NCBI RefSeq assembly: GCF_000257905.1
Contig: NZ_AJJL01000068.1
Coordinates: 1 to 34,351 of the forward strand
Source of the DNA: Streptococcus mitis SK579
GTDB taxonomy: Bacteria > Bacillota > Bacilli > Lactobacillales > Streptococcaceae
Reading direction: 5' to 3'
DNA: 34,351 bases
Shown piece by piece: positions 26,918-34,351 of this stretch. Position numbers and translations under genes: made by a program. Below the pieces are notes generated by a model. It ran no database searches and was not told the origin of the DNA. It was given only the letters and a program-made list of their open reading frames with translations. The number at the start of each line of letters is the position of its first letter. Within the stretch, counting starts at the first letter, position 1.

Positions 26918-26930
26918 ACTCAGATATTAA

Positions 26931-27479
26931 TTAAGCATAAGGTTGCAATTCTGGATTAATTGGTGTATTGGCTAGATTATTGGCATAGTTACAGAGGCTT
27001 GCTAGGCTGACTCCAAGAATCACATCCAAGGCATTTTGTTGAGTGTAGCCAGCTTCTAAAAACTCAGCTAAGGCTTCATCTCCTACACGACCCTTGGTAT
27101 TGATAACTGCCAAGGTAAATTTAGCTAGGGTGTCCAATTTAGGATCCGTTTCAATTGGAGTACGATTGCGAAGGGCTTGAAGAAGGTCATCATTCATCTG
27201 GATTTGTTTGATGGAAAAAGCTGTGTGACCTGCGACGCAGAAGGCACAACCATTAGTTACAGCTGCCGTGATTTGCACCACTTCGCGCTCAACGGGTGTT
27301 AGGCTGTTTCGACGGTTGATAGCTCCGACAGTACGGTAAGCCTCTAAAGCAGTCGGTGCATTAGCCAAGAGACCGATTAGATTGGGAATATAGCCATTGT
27401 TATCTTTTTCTACTGTTTCTAGAACCTCTTTCACTTCTGCTGGTGCTGATTCTACTGTATGGATGGTAAATGTTGTCAT
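26931..27479 (-). CDS. AhpD-like carboxymuconolactone decarboxylase family protein
   Basis: A 182-residue helical protein of the AhpD/CMD superfamily. The redox motif CxxC with a following His is present as NGCAFCVAGH, as in alkylhydroperoxidase-type members. So a peroxidase or thiol-redox role is likely, but the substrate is unknown. AGAGG lies 7 nt before the second of two adjacent ATGs (27479), chosen here; the ATG at 27482 is the alternative. A frame from the upstream ATG at 27497 would run through the ribosome site. Monocistronic, with a small palindrome upstream (27527-27539). Confidence 0.85.
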   Translation of the reverse strand: MTTFTIHTVESAPAEVKEVLETVEKDNNGYIPNLIGLLANAPTALEAYRTVGAINRRNSLTPVEREVVQITAAVTNGCAFCVAGHTAFSIKQIQMNDDLLQALRNRTPIETDPKLDTLAKFTLAVINTKGRVGDEALAEFLEAGYTQQNALDVILGVSLASLCNYANNLANTPINPELQPYA

Positions 27480-27526
27480 CATAAAACCTCTTTTCATTTT
27501 GTTGAAATCTAGTCTATCACAGATTC

Positions 27527-27539
27527 TATACCGTGTATA
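27527..27539 (-). promoter_or_regulatory. Palindrome TATAC-CGT-GTATA upstream of the AhpD-like gene
   Basis: Perfect 5-bp arms around a 3-nt centre about 50 nt before the AhpD-like start, in an AT-rich promoter region. It could be an operator, for example of a redox regulator. The regulator is not identified. Confidence 0.3.
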
Positions 27540-27581
27540 ATATATATTTTAAATTGCACCGATAGAAATTTTTTATGAAAG

Positions 27582-27610
27582 CAAAAAAAATCACACGAGC
27601 TGTGTGATTT
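27582..27610 (-). terminator. Terminator of the AgcS symporter gene
   Basis: AAATCACAC/GTGTGATTT with a 5-nt loop, followed on the minus strand by eight T, starts 2-3 nt after the symporter stop. Confidence 0.88.
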
Positions 27611-27612
27611 CA

Positions 27613-28935
27613 TTATTTATCAAAATAATTTTTAGTCTCAGCAATGACGACTGGCGATAAGACTAAGAGGGCAATCAAGTTTGGTAGAGCCATCAAGGCG
27701 TTAACGATATCTGCGATAATCCAAACCATATCCAACTCGATAAATCCTCCCAACAAGACCATGAGCACAAAGACCACACGGTAAAGCCAGATAAAGCGAA
27801 CCCCAAATAGGAACTCAAAACAACGTTCCCCGTAGTAGTTCCAACCTAGAATTGTCGTAAATGCAAAGAGCACAAGGAAGATGGTCAAGAGGGCAGGTCC
27901 AAAGTGTGAAAAGACTGTTGAGAAGGCTGACTGAGTCAAGGCAACCCCATTTAAGTCGCCACTCCAAACACCAGTTACCAAGATGGTCAAACCAGTCAGA
28001 GTACAAATGATGAGGGTATCAATAAAGGTTCCTGTCATGGAAATCAAACCTTGCTCTACTGGTTCATTTGTCTTAGCAGCCGCAGCTGCAATGGGAGCAG
28101 AACCCAGACCAGATTCGTTTGAGAACACACCACGCGCCACACCATTTTGAATAGCCATCCGAATGCTAGTGCCAGCAAATCCACCTACCGCAGCAACAGG
28201 ACTAAAAGCGGATGTCAAGATTAAAGCGATTGTAGCAGGGATTTTCTCGATATTAAAGAAAATGACTGTAAGAGTTCCCAAAATATAAATAATAGCCATA
28301 AAAGGAACAACAGTAGTTGAAACCTTTGAAATGGACTTGAGTCCACCAAAGACAGCAATCGCTACAAATACAGACAACACAAGAACCGTGATAGCTGGCG
28401 AAAGGGTCGTTGTATTTTGGATAGATTCTGTAATTGAGTTGACTTGGGTGAAAGTCCCAATCCCCAACAAAGCTACTAGAACACCTGCTAGGGCAAAGAA
28501 GATGGCAAGTGGTCGCCACTTTTCTCCCATACCTAGAAGGATATAGTGCATGGGACCTCCCGCCACTGCACCATGGTCATCCTTGGTACGGTATTTGATA
28601 GCCAAGAGTCCTTCCGCATACTTGGTAGCCATCCCAAAGAAAGCAGCCATCCACATCCAAAAGAGAGCTCCTGGGCCACCGACCTTGATAGCCGTCGCGA
28701 CTCCGATAATATTTCCCGTACCAACTGTCGCTGCCAAGGCTGTACATAAGGCCGCAAAGCTGGATACATCGCCATGCCCCTTGTCCTTAGTAAAAATAAG
28801 CTGGAAGGCCTTAGAGAGACGCAAAACCTGCAAAAGTCCTAAACGGGCAGTTAGGTAAATCCCTGTTCCGACCAAGAGAATCAAGAGGGGTGGGCCCCAA
28901 GCAAAAGCATCGATTGATTTAAGCAATTCTAACAT
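27613..28935 (-). CDS. Alanine/glycine:cation symporter (AgcS family)
   Basis: A 440-residue membrane protein with about ten or eleven hydrophobic helices. Family signatures are visible: GTGNIIGVATAIKVGGPGAL near the N-terminus, FSNESGLGSAPIAAAAAKTN in the middle and WNYYGERCFEFLFG towards the end. Members import alanine or glycine with sodium or protons. The glycine riboswitch in the leader argues that glycine is the relevant ligand. GGAGAAGG precedes the ATG. Monocistronic between its own promoter (29191-29219) and terminator. Confidence 0.95.
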   Translation of the reverse strand: MLELLKSIDAFAWGPPLLILLVGTGIYLTARLGLLQVLRLSKAFQLIFTKDKGHGDVSSFAALCTALAATVGTGNIIGVATAIKVGGPGALFWMWMAAFFGMATKYAEGLLAIKYRTKDDHGAVAGGPMHYILLGMGEKWRPLAIFFALAGVLVALLGIGTFTQVNSITESIQNTTTLSPAITVLVLSVFVAIAVFGGLKSISKVSTTVVPFMAIIYILGTLTVIFFNIEKIPATIALILTSAFSPVAAVGGFAGTSIRMAIQNGVARGVFSNESGLGSAPIAAAAAKTNEPVEQGLISMTGTFIDTLIICTLTGLTILVTGVWSGDLNGVALTQSAFSTVFSHFGPALLTIFLVLFAFTTILGWNYYGERCFEFLFGVRFIWLYRVVFVLMVLLGGFIELDMVWIIADIVNALMALPNLIALLVLSPVVIAETKNYFDK

Positions 28936-28960
28936 TTCCTTCTCCTATCTTTTCAACCCC

Positions 28961-28993
28961 AAAAGAAAGAGCACATGCAAGATACATGTACTC
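28961..28993 (-). terminator. Riboswitch expression-platform terminator
   Basis: On the minus strand GAGTACATG/CATGTGCTC (9 bp, one G-U) with a 7-nt loop is followed by TTTCTTTT. It lies between the glycine aptamer and the symporter gene, so glycine probably controls read-through. Confidence 0.8.
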
Positions 28994-29029
28994 TGGAATG
29001 CTTAGATAAATGCCAAAAAGCGGTCTATC

Positions 29030-29110
29030 CTAGCTCTGTCCTTTTACCTGAGAGTTTGAGCAGTTGCCTGCCTTGCCCCTTCGGTGCCTTTACGGTCTCT
29101 CCAGAGTTCC
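29030..29110 (-). promoter_or_regulatory. Glycine riboswitch (single aptamer)
   Basis: On the minus strand the conserved blocks occur in order: CTCTGGAGAGACCG, GGCACCGAAGGGGCAA, and AACTCTCAGGTAAAAGGACA before GAG. These are the core of the glycine aptamer. I see only one complete aptamer. The sequence downstream (AGGATAGACCGC) may form the partial second stem seen in singlet glycine riboswitches. It controls the AgcS symporter. Confidence 0.93.
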
Positions 29111-29190
29111 GTCCATTTACAGTCATGGAAAATCAAACGATTCGCCACTTCTATTAAACTTCATTCGGTGTTGGTATTTAATTGATTCTT

Positions 29191-29219
29191 ATTTTACAAA
29201 AAATGTTGGCTTTTGTCAA
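29191..29219 (-). promoter_or_regulatory. Promoter of the riboswitch-symporter transcript
   Basis: A perfect TTGACA (29214-29219), 17 nt, TAAAAT (29191-29196) on the minus strand, about 80 nt before the aptamer. Confidence 0.85.
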
Positions 29220-29229
29220 TGTGTTTATT

Positions 29230-29257
29230 AGTAAAAATTAGTTCAACAGTTTTTACT
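29230..29257 (-). terminator. Probable mutS2 terminator
   Basis: AGTAAAAA/TTTTTACT with a 12-nt loop lies 22 nt beyond the mutS2 stop. The stem is short and AT-only apart from its ends, so strength is uncertain. Confidence 0.5.
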
Positions 29258-29278
29258 TTATGAATTCCGAAATATTTC

Positions 29279-31609
29279 TTATCCTTTAAAAGTCACAATA
29301 GTCGCACCACTGCCTCCAGCATTTTGTGGGGCATAGCCGAAACTCTTGACATGTTTGTTTCTTTGTAGGTATTTGGTGACACCTTCACGGATAACACCTG
29401 TTCCGATACCATGGATGATATCAACTTGAGCCATATTATTAAGCAAAGCTTGGTCTATAAAGGCATCTAGCTCATTCATGGCTTCTTCATAACGCTTGCC
29501 TCGAAGGTCTAGTCTGGCTTGTGGGCCACGACCAGAAGTTCGTTTCACAACATTGACTTGTTTCTTCTTGACTTGCTTTTCGGCTTGAACAAGGTCAAAT
29601 TCTTTCTCTTCCAAGGTCATCTTGATTAAACCGACTTGGGCTTCCCAGCGACCATCCTTGAGTTGACTGGTCAAGGTACCACGCTGGCCATAACTGAGAA
29701 CCACGATATCATCTCCCACCTTTGGAGCTCGTTTTTTCTTGGCCTTTTGAAGGACCTTGTTTTTAGACAAATCTACTTTTTCAGGAGCCAATTTTTTCAA
29801 CTTGGCCTTGGCTTCAATGATTTCGTGGGGTTTAAGTTGGGATTTGCTGTGGAGATTCTTGAGAATCTGGTCACTTTCACTGAGAGCCATGTCTACAATC
29901 TCAGCAGCCTGTTCACGCGCCTTGTTGAGCTCGGTTTCCTTTTCACGATTGAGTTCGTTGTAAAGTTTTTTGAGAACACGATTCATCTTGAGATTTTCTT
30001 GCTCCACCTCACGAATATTATCCAAACGTTTACGGCTTTCCAGCGTCTGCTCTTCCAACTGCTCAATAATCCGATTGACATCATTGTCCTGATCGACCTG
30101 CTGACTGGCATCCCCTACGATAACTTCAGATAGGCCCAGACGTTTGGCAATTTCGAAGGCATTGCTTCGGCCAGGAACTCCCTGCATAAAGCGATAAGTC
30201 GGGCGAAGAGTTGCAGTATCAAACTCCATGCTGGCATTTTGCACAAAGGCTGTCTCAATACCGTAGGCCTTGAGTTCCGGATAGTGGGTGGTCGCCATGG
30301 TCTTGACTTGACGCAGGCGAAGGTCCTCCAGAATAGCCATGGCAAGGGCGGCTCCCTCTTGGGGATCTGTACCAGCCCCCAACTCATCCAAGAGCAAGAG
30401 TGAATGTTGATTGACCTTGCCAAGAATATCCACAATATTGGTCATGTGACTAGAGAAGGTAGACAAGCTCTGCTCAATAGATTGCTCATCGCCAATATCA
30501 GCAAAAATTTCTTCAAAAATACCAACACGACTTCCCTTATCTGCTAAAATCGGCAAACCAGACTGAGCCATAACCTGCGTCAAGCCCAGAGTTTTAAGCA
30601 TGATGGTCTTCCCACCTGTATTGGGGCCTGTAATGACAATAGCTGTTAAATCTTGGCCAAAATGGACATCATTTGCGACGGCATTTTTGACCAAAGGATG
30701 GCAGACATGGAGCAGTTGAATTTCTTGATTTTCTGACAGCTTAGGTACGACTGCTTGCCTTTCTTGGATAAAGCGAACCTTGGCACGAATCAAGTCCAGA
30801 TGACCGATAATCCAAGCGTCATTGGCAATCTCAGTCGCATGAGGGCGGACACGCTCAGAAATTTCTTGGAGAATGCGAAGCATTTCATAGCGCTCATCTG
30901 CTCGCAGACTAGCAATATCTTCGCTCAGTTTGACCACCTCACGGGGTTCGATATAGACGGTATTTCCACTAGCAGAAATATCATGAACAACACCTGCGAT
31001 CTTATTGCGGTAGGTGTTTTTGACTGGTAAAACCTGACGGCCATTTCTGCTGGCAACAATCCCTTCTGTCAACATCTGCGCTTTTTGCTTGAGTAGGTCC
31101 TGTAAAACATCGCGTATCTGACTCTCGCTATCATGGATTTTTCGACGGATTCGCGCCAATTCTTCACTGGCAAAGTTTTCAATGAAACCTGCATCATTAA
31201 AGGCTTGGAGATTTCCTTGCAATTGCGGAAAATCATGTAATTTCTCAAACCAAAGGGCTAATTCTTCCAAGCTGACATTTTCCAGATTAGCATAAAAACT
31301 TTGCAGTTCTCGACTGGAAAGAAGTACGCGCTTCAAGAGGAGGAACTCCTCGATATTGAGGTCTGCCCCCATCTCCAACCGCTTGCAGACTCCTGCAATT
31401 TCCTTGGTTGCGAGAATGGTAAAATGAGGTTGCTCGACAAAGAGAGCCTGCATTTCCTTCATCTCAGCAAAAGCCTGTTTGATTTTATCCGCTTTGGCAG
31501 TAGGAGTCAGCTGTCTCAATTGCTCCAAGCCCTGCTCTGTCAACAAATGAGGTTCAAACAAGGCCTTGACCTTATTGAACTCTAATGTTTCTAATATTTT
31601 CTTGTTCAT
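29279..31609 (-). CDS. mutS2: Endonuclease MutS2 (ribosome-rescue/recombination ATPase)
   Basis: A 776-residue MutS-family ATPase lacking the mismatch-recognition domain. It has the core and clamp helices, the Walker A GPNTGGKT (about residue 327-334), Walker B in [15 protein letters not shown], a long coiled coil (about 510-600) and a C-terminal Smr nuclease domain (about 700-776) with [12 protein letters not shown] and [12 protein letters not shown]. In Gram-positives MutS2 has been linked to suppression of homologous recombination and to splitting of collided ribosomes. The start has AAGGA 9 nt upstream. It lies beside cvpA with BOX element 3 between them. Confidence 0.96.
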   Translation of the reverse strand: MNKKILETLEFNKVKALFEPHLLTEQGLEQLRQLTPTAKADKIKQAFAEMKEMQALFVEQPHFTILATKEIAGVCKRLEMGADLNIEEFLLLKRVLLSSRELQSFYANLENVSLEELALWFEKLHDFPQLQGNLQAFNDAGFIENFASEELARIRRKIHDSESQIRDVLQDLLKQKAQMLTEGIVASRNGRQVLPVKNTYRNKIAGVVHDISASGNTVYIEPREVVKLSEDIASLRADERYEMLRILQEISERVRPHATEIANDAWIIGHLDLIRAKVRFIQERQAVVPKLSENQEIQLLHVCHPLVKNAVANDVHFGQDLTAIVITGPNTGGKTIMLKTLGLTQVMAQSGLPILADKGSRVGIFEEIFADIGDEQSIEQSLSTFSSHMTNIVDILGKVNQHSLLLLDELGAGTDPQEGAALAMAILEDLRLRQVKTMATTHYPELKAYGIETAFVQNASMEFDTATLRPTYRFMQGVPGRSNAFEIAKRLGLSEVIVGDASQQVDQDNDVNRIIEQLEEQTLESRKRLDNIREVEQENLKMNRVLKKLYNELNREKETELNKAREQAAEIVDMALSESDQILKNLHSKSQLKPHEIIEAKAKLKKLAPEKVDLSKNKVLQKAKKKRAPKVGDDIVVLSYGQRGTLTSQLKDGRWEAQVGLIKMTLEEKEFDLVQAEKQVKKKQVNVVKRTSGRGPQARLDLRGKRYEEAMNELDAFIDQALLNNMAQVDIIHGIGTGVIREGVTKYLQRNKHVKSFGYAPQNAGGSGATIVTFKG

Positions 31610-31644
31610 CTTTATTTCCTTGTCTTTGAATGTCTAGGTGTATG

Positions 31645-31750
31645 ATACTCAATGAAAATCAGAGAGCAAACTAGGAAGCTAGCCACAGGCTATACTTGAG
31701 TACGGCAAGGCGAAGCTTACGTGGTTTGAAGAGATTTTCGAAGAGTATTA
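31645..31750 (-). repeat. BOX element 3 (boxA-boxC, no boxB)
   Basis: It begins ATACTCAATGAAAATCAGAG (boxC side) and ends GATTTTCGAAGAGTATTA (boxA side), with the central GTACGGCAAGGCGAAGC. It separates cvpA from mutS2. Confidence 0.93.
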
Positions 31751-31789
31751 GCTTTTTACATTCTGATAGATTCTAGTCAATCTGTAAAC

Positions 31790-31818
31790 AAAGGGCTAGG
31801 AAAATTCCTGCCCTTTTT
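31790..31818 (-). terminator. Terminator-like hairpin at the cvpA stop
   Basis: AAAGGGCTAGGAA/TTCCTGCCCTTT, with one bulge, starts within the cvpA stop codon. The better T-run is on the plus strand; on the minus strand the downstream tract is short, so cvpA-mutS2 read-through is possible. Confidence 0.55.
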
Positions 31819-32365
31819 ATCCGATTAAATTTGTCACCCAGATTTGTTTGAGCCAACTGGTTGTTACTGGTATGCTCTGGATGATGTGTTTTGCGACGAT
31901 ACTCTTTTCAAGAGGATTTTGTATAGCTACCATGGGGATGGTCGCCAAGATGGTCAAAGCCATCTGCAAGACAAATAAGGTCACCAACATGGACAAGATA
32001 CCTGCTGAAACTCGGAACAACTTGCCCCCCAGTTTTTTACTAGGAAGTAAGTGTAAGAGGAGACCAAGCAAACGACCGATGCTATAAACAATCCCAAATA
32101 CAAGTAAGTAGCCGATCCCTGCGTAAAAGACCTTATCCAACTGAAAGAGTTTATCCGATGGGAAAAAGAAAGTTCCCTGACCTTCCTGCGGATTTGCATA
32201 AGGGAGCAATAAATGGAATTGTTCTCCAAGCCCCTTGTAAAACTGGCCAGCCATAAAAGTCGATGCCAGAGCTGAAATCAGGTAATAAACCTGTAAGAGC
32301 AGGCCTCTCCGATAGCCGATATAAAATCCCCAAGCCAAGACCAATAGAAGAAGGAGTGAAATCAT
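31817..32365 (-). CDS. cvpA: CvpA family membrane protein
   Basis: A 182-residue inner-membrane protein with about four hydrophobic helices and the opening MISLLLLLVLAWGFYIGYRR-like pattern of the CvpA (colicin V production) family. Its biochemical role is unsettled; family members are linked to envelope integrity. It overlaps zapA by ATGA and is probably co-transcribed with it, perhaps on into mutS2. Confidence 0.87.
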   Translation of the reverse strand: MISLLLLLVLAWGFYIGYRRGLLLQVYYLISALASTFMAGQFYKGLGEQFHLLLPYANPQEGQGTFFFPSDKLFQLDKVFYAGIGYLLVFGIVYSIGRLLGLLLHLLPSKKLGGKLFRVSAGILSMLVTLFVLQMALTILATIPMVAIQNPLEKSIVAKHIIQSIPVTTSWLKQIWVTNLIG

Positions 32366-32664
32366 AAGGGATCCTCAATCTTGCTCTGTTCTTGCTTGCA
32401 ATTCACAAGTTTGTGACGGAGTTCTTCTAATTCTTGTTCTTTATCGTCAAATTCAATCTCACGGCTGAGTTGAGTTGACAAACAGTTGACTGCCAACAAA
32501 AGAGCGATGGTTTCATCATCTGCACTAGGCATTTGTTCTTTAATTGCTTGGTATTTTTCTGTCGCAACCTTGGCGATTTCCTCCATAAAAAGGTTATCAT
32601 GCTCGCTTGTCAAGGTTAATGATTTTTTCCCGAATGTAAATTTGAATCGATTTAGATTTGCCAT
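32362..32664 (-). CDS. zapA: ZapA-like cell division protein
   Basis: A 100-residue protein with a short N-terminal domain (MANLNRFKFTFGKKSLTLTS) and a C-terminal coiled coil rich in E, K and Q (about 65-95), as in ZapA, which bundles FtsZ at the division ring. The ATG at 32662-32664 follows GAGGTG by 7 nt; an in-frame GTG at 32673 is part of that ribosome site. Small coiled-coil proteins are hard to classify by eye, but the N-terminal pattern and cvpA-mutS2 context support the call. Confidence 0.8.
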   Translation of the reverse strand: MANLNRFKFTFGKKSLTLTSEHDNLFMEEIAKVATEKYQAIKEQMPSADDETIALLLAVNCLSTQLSREIEFDDKEQELEELRHKLVNCKQEQSKIEDPL

Positions 32665-32681
32665 AAAATTCACCTCACGAT

Positions 32682-32710
32682 ATTATACCAAAATTCGCTA
32701 ATTTTGTCAG
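32682..32710 (-). promoter_or_regulatory. zapA-cvpA promoter
   Basis: CTGACA (32705-32710), 17 nt, TATAAT (32682-32687) with an upstream TTGG, ending about 20 nt before the zapA ATG. Confidence 0.75.
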
Positions 32711-32734
32711 TTTTTACAAATTTTACTGCTTTTG

Positions 32735-32743
32735 TGGTACAAT
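32735..32743 (+). promoter_or_regulatory. rnhC promoter (extended -10)
   Basis: TGTGGTACAAT lies about 10 nt before the rnhC ATG, so the mRNA would have a very short leader. It is back to back with the zapA promoter. Confidence 0.55.
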
Positions 32744-32750
32744 AGAAACT

Positions 32751-33632
32751 ATGGCAAGCATAACACTCACACCAAGCGAAAAGGAGATTCAGGCTTTTCT
32801 TGAACACTATCAAAGCAGTCTGGCTCCCAGTAAGAATCCCTATATCCGCTACTTTTTGAAACTGCCTCAAGCAACGGTTTCTATCTATACTTCTGGAAAG
32901 GTCTTGCTTCAGGGTGAAGAGGCTGAGAAATACGCCAGTTTCTTTGGCTATCAAGTTCTAGAGAAAACCAGCGGACAAAATCTCCCTTTGATTGGGACAG
33001 ATGAGGTGGGAAATGGTTCCTACTTTGGTGGGCTTGCAGTTGTGGCTTCCTTTGTCACAACTGACCAGCACGACTTCTTACGAAAACTCGGTGTGGGGGA
33101 TTCCAAGACTCTGACCGACCAAAAAATCCGTCAGATTGCTCCTATCCTCAAGGAAAAAATCCAGCACCAGGCACTCCTTCTCTCACCAAGCAAGTACAAC
33201 GAGGTCATCGGAGATCGCTACAATGCTGTTTCAGTTAAGGTTGCCCTCCATAATCAGGCTATCTATCTCCTCCTTCAAAAAGGTGTTCAGCCTGAGAAAA
33301 TTGTGATTGATGCCTTCACCAGTGCTAAAAATTATGACAAGTACTTAGCACAAGAGGCCAATCGTTTCAGCAATCCTATCAGCTTAGAAGAAAAGGCTGA
33401 GGGCAAATACTTGGCTGTAGCAGTTTCTTCTATCATTGCGCGTGATCTCTTTCTGGAAAATCTTGAAAATCTGGGACGAGAACTGGGCTATCAACTTCCA
33501 AGTGGAGCTGGAACGGCTTCTGATAAGGTAGCTAGCCAGATTTTGCAAGCCTATGGTATGCAGGGACTTAACTTCTGCGCCAAACTACACTTTAAAAATA
33601 CTGAAAAAGCGAAAAAACGCTTAGAAAGGTAA
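32751..33632 (+). CDS. rnhC: Ribonuclease HIII
   Basis: Cleaves RNA in RNA-DNA hybrids. The 293-residue product has the N-terminal substrate-binding domain specific to RNase HIII (1-75) and the RNase H fold with D84 and E85 in [13 protein letters not shown] and D187 in VIDAFTS. RNase HII would lack the N-terminal domain. No clear Shine-Dalgarno is seen before the ATG, and the promoter is only about 10 nt upstream, so translation may start on a nearly leaderless mRNA. lepB follows 3 nt after the stop. Confidence 0.95.
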   Translation: MASITLTPSEKEIQAFLEHYQSSLAPSKNPYIRYFLKLPQATVSIYTSGKVLLQGEEAEKYASFFGYQVLEKTSGQNLPLIGTDEVGNGSYFGGLAVVASFVTTDQHDFLRKLGVGDSKTLTDQKIRQIAPILKEKIQHQALLLSPSKYNEVIGDRYNAVSVKVALHNQAIYLLLQKGVQPEKIVIDAFTSAKNYDKYLAQEANRFSNPISLEEKAEGKYLAVAVSSIIARDLFLENLENLGRELGYQLPSGAGTASDKVASQILQAYGMQGLNFCAKLHFKNTEKAKKRLER

Positions 33633-33635
33633 ATT

Positions 33636-34250
33636 ATGAATTCATTTAAAAATTTCCTAAAAGAGTGGGGATTGTTCCTCCTGATTCTGTCATTACTAGC
33701 TTTGAGCCGTATCTTTTTTTGGAGTAATGTCCGCGTAGAAGGACATTCCATGGATCCTACCCTAGCGGACGGCGAAATTCTCTTTGTTGTCAAACACCTC
33801 CCTATTGACCGTTTTGATATCGTAGTGGCCCACGAGGAAGATGGCAATAAGGACATTGTCAAACGTGTCATCGGAATGCCTGGCGATACTATCCGTTACG
33901 AAAACGATAAACTTTACATCAATGATAAAGAGACGGACGAACCTTACCTAGCTGACTACATCAAACGTTTCAAGGATGACAAACTCCAAAGTACCTACTC
34001 AGGCAAGGGCTTTGAAGGAAATAAAGGAACTTTCTTTAGAAGTATTGCTGAAAAAGCCCAAGCCTTCACAGTTGATGTCAACTACAACACCAACTTTAGC
34101 TTTACTGTTCCAGAAGGAGAATACCTTCTCCTCGGAGACGACCGCTTGGTTTCGAGCGACAGCCGCCACGTAGGTACCTTTAAAGCAAAAGATATCACAG
34201 GGGAAGCTAAATTCCGCTTCTGGCCAATCACCCGTATCGGAACATTTTAA
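33636..34250 (+). CDS. lepB: Signal peptidase I
   Basis: Membrane serine protease that removes signal peptides from secreted proteins. The 204-residue product has one N-terminal transmembrane helix (about 11-30), the catalytic S38 in GHSMDPTL and the general base K76 in VKRVIGMPGD, and ends with the GDDRLVSSDSRHVG box. Length is normal for streptococcal LepB. It starts 3 nt after rnhC and is followed by a terminator. Confidence 0.96.
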   Translation: MNSFKNFLKEWGLFLLILSLLALSRIFFWSNVRVEGHSMDPTLADGEILFVVKHLPIDRFDIVVAHEEDGNKDIVKRVIGMPGDTIRYENDKLYINDKETDEPYLADYIKRFKDDKLQSTYSGKGFEGNKGTFFRSIAEKAQAFTVDVNYNTNFSFTVPEGEYLLLGDDRLVSSDSRHVGTFKAKDITGEAKFRFWPITRIGTF

Positions 34251-34256
34251 GAAATC

Positions 34257-34292
34257 GAAGAGGCCGAGAATCAAGAATCTCAGCCTCTTCTT
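34257..34292 (+). terminator. Terminator of rnhC-lepB
   Basis: GAAGAGGCCGAGA pairs with TCTCAGCCTCTTC (one mismatch) around a 7-8 nt loop, followed by TTCTATC, 6 nt after the lepB stop. Confidence 0.7.
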
Positions 34293-34330
34293 CTATCGTG
34301 AGAAGGGATTCTTTAGTCCCAGTCTAACTA

Positions 34331-34351
34331 ATACTCAATGAAAATCAAAGA
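34331..34351 (-). repeat. BOX element 4, boxC end only (cut by window edge)
   Basis: ATACTCAATGAAAATCAAAG matches the boxC terminus of the other elements and continues beyond the window. Confidence 0.85.

Noticed and set aside
28961..29110. tRNA gene or second T-box in the symporter leader
   Set aside because: The conserved blocks match the glycine aptamer; no T-box TGGAACC motif or tRNA cloverleaf is present.

Overview
The window looks like a chromosomal segment of a mitis-group Streptococcus (S. mitis, S. pneumoniae, S. pseudopneumoniae or a close relative). The evidence is AT-rich DNA, several BOX repeats, a FabT/FabK/FabM-type fatty-acid cluster, a GatCAB amidotransferase, and a gene order (lepB-rnhC-zapA-cvpA-mutS2-agcS-...-serS-aspartokinase-fab/acc-nusB-efp-gatBAC-prfC) that I recall from pneumococcus-like genomes. 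The species cannot be fixed by eye.

Left end (1-4555) is the accessory part. A large serine-rich-repeat surface adhesin reads leftwards and is cut by the window edge, so only its first 1157 codons are present. Its export and glycosylation genes would be off the left edge. Behind its promoter lies about 1 kb of non-coding DNA. This holds an (AT)9 run and a cluster of hairpin repeats, each unit starting with TTACGAC, that I cannot assign to a known family.

Positions 4556-10113 hold translation genes: prfC on the minus strand, then the gatC-gatA-gatB operon on the plus strand. Between them is the remnant of a type I toxin-antitoxin locus: a holin-like small toxin split by a BOX element, with a convergent antisense RNA and a shared bidirectional terminator. 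Positions 10245-11634 carry efp, an Asp23/Gls24 gene and nusB.

Positions 11900-22457 hold the complete type II fatty-acid synthesis cluster on the minus strand: fabM, fabT, fabH, acpP, fabK, fabD, fabG, fabF, accB, fabZ, accC, accD, accA. FabT, a MarR-type repressor, has its own consensus promoter, and a near-perfect FabT-like palindrome lies before fabK. Together these suggest at least three transcription units: fabM alone, fabT-fabH-acpP, and fabK to accA.

Positions 22670-25896 read rightwards: an aspartokinase, a DUF956 (ManO-like) gene, and serS under a T-box leader with a UCU specifier. Positions 25921-31609 read leftwards: a TDT-family membrane transporter, an AhpD-like protein, an AgcS amino-acid:cation symporter behind a single-aptamer glycine riboswitch with a terminator, and mutS2. 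The right end has cvpA-zapA (minus) divergent from rnhC-lepB (plus). BOX elements sit at 6524-6630, 11748-11902 and 31645-31750, and a fourth begins at the right edge.

Most of the window is ordinary core genome. The parts worth a second look are the hairpin-repeat cluster, the BOX-interrupted toxin locus, the adhesin promoter with its homopolymer spacer, and the RNA-based controls before serS and agcS.
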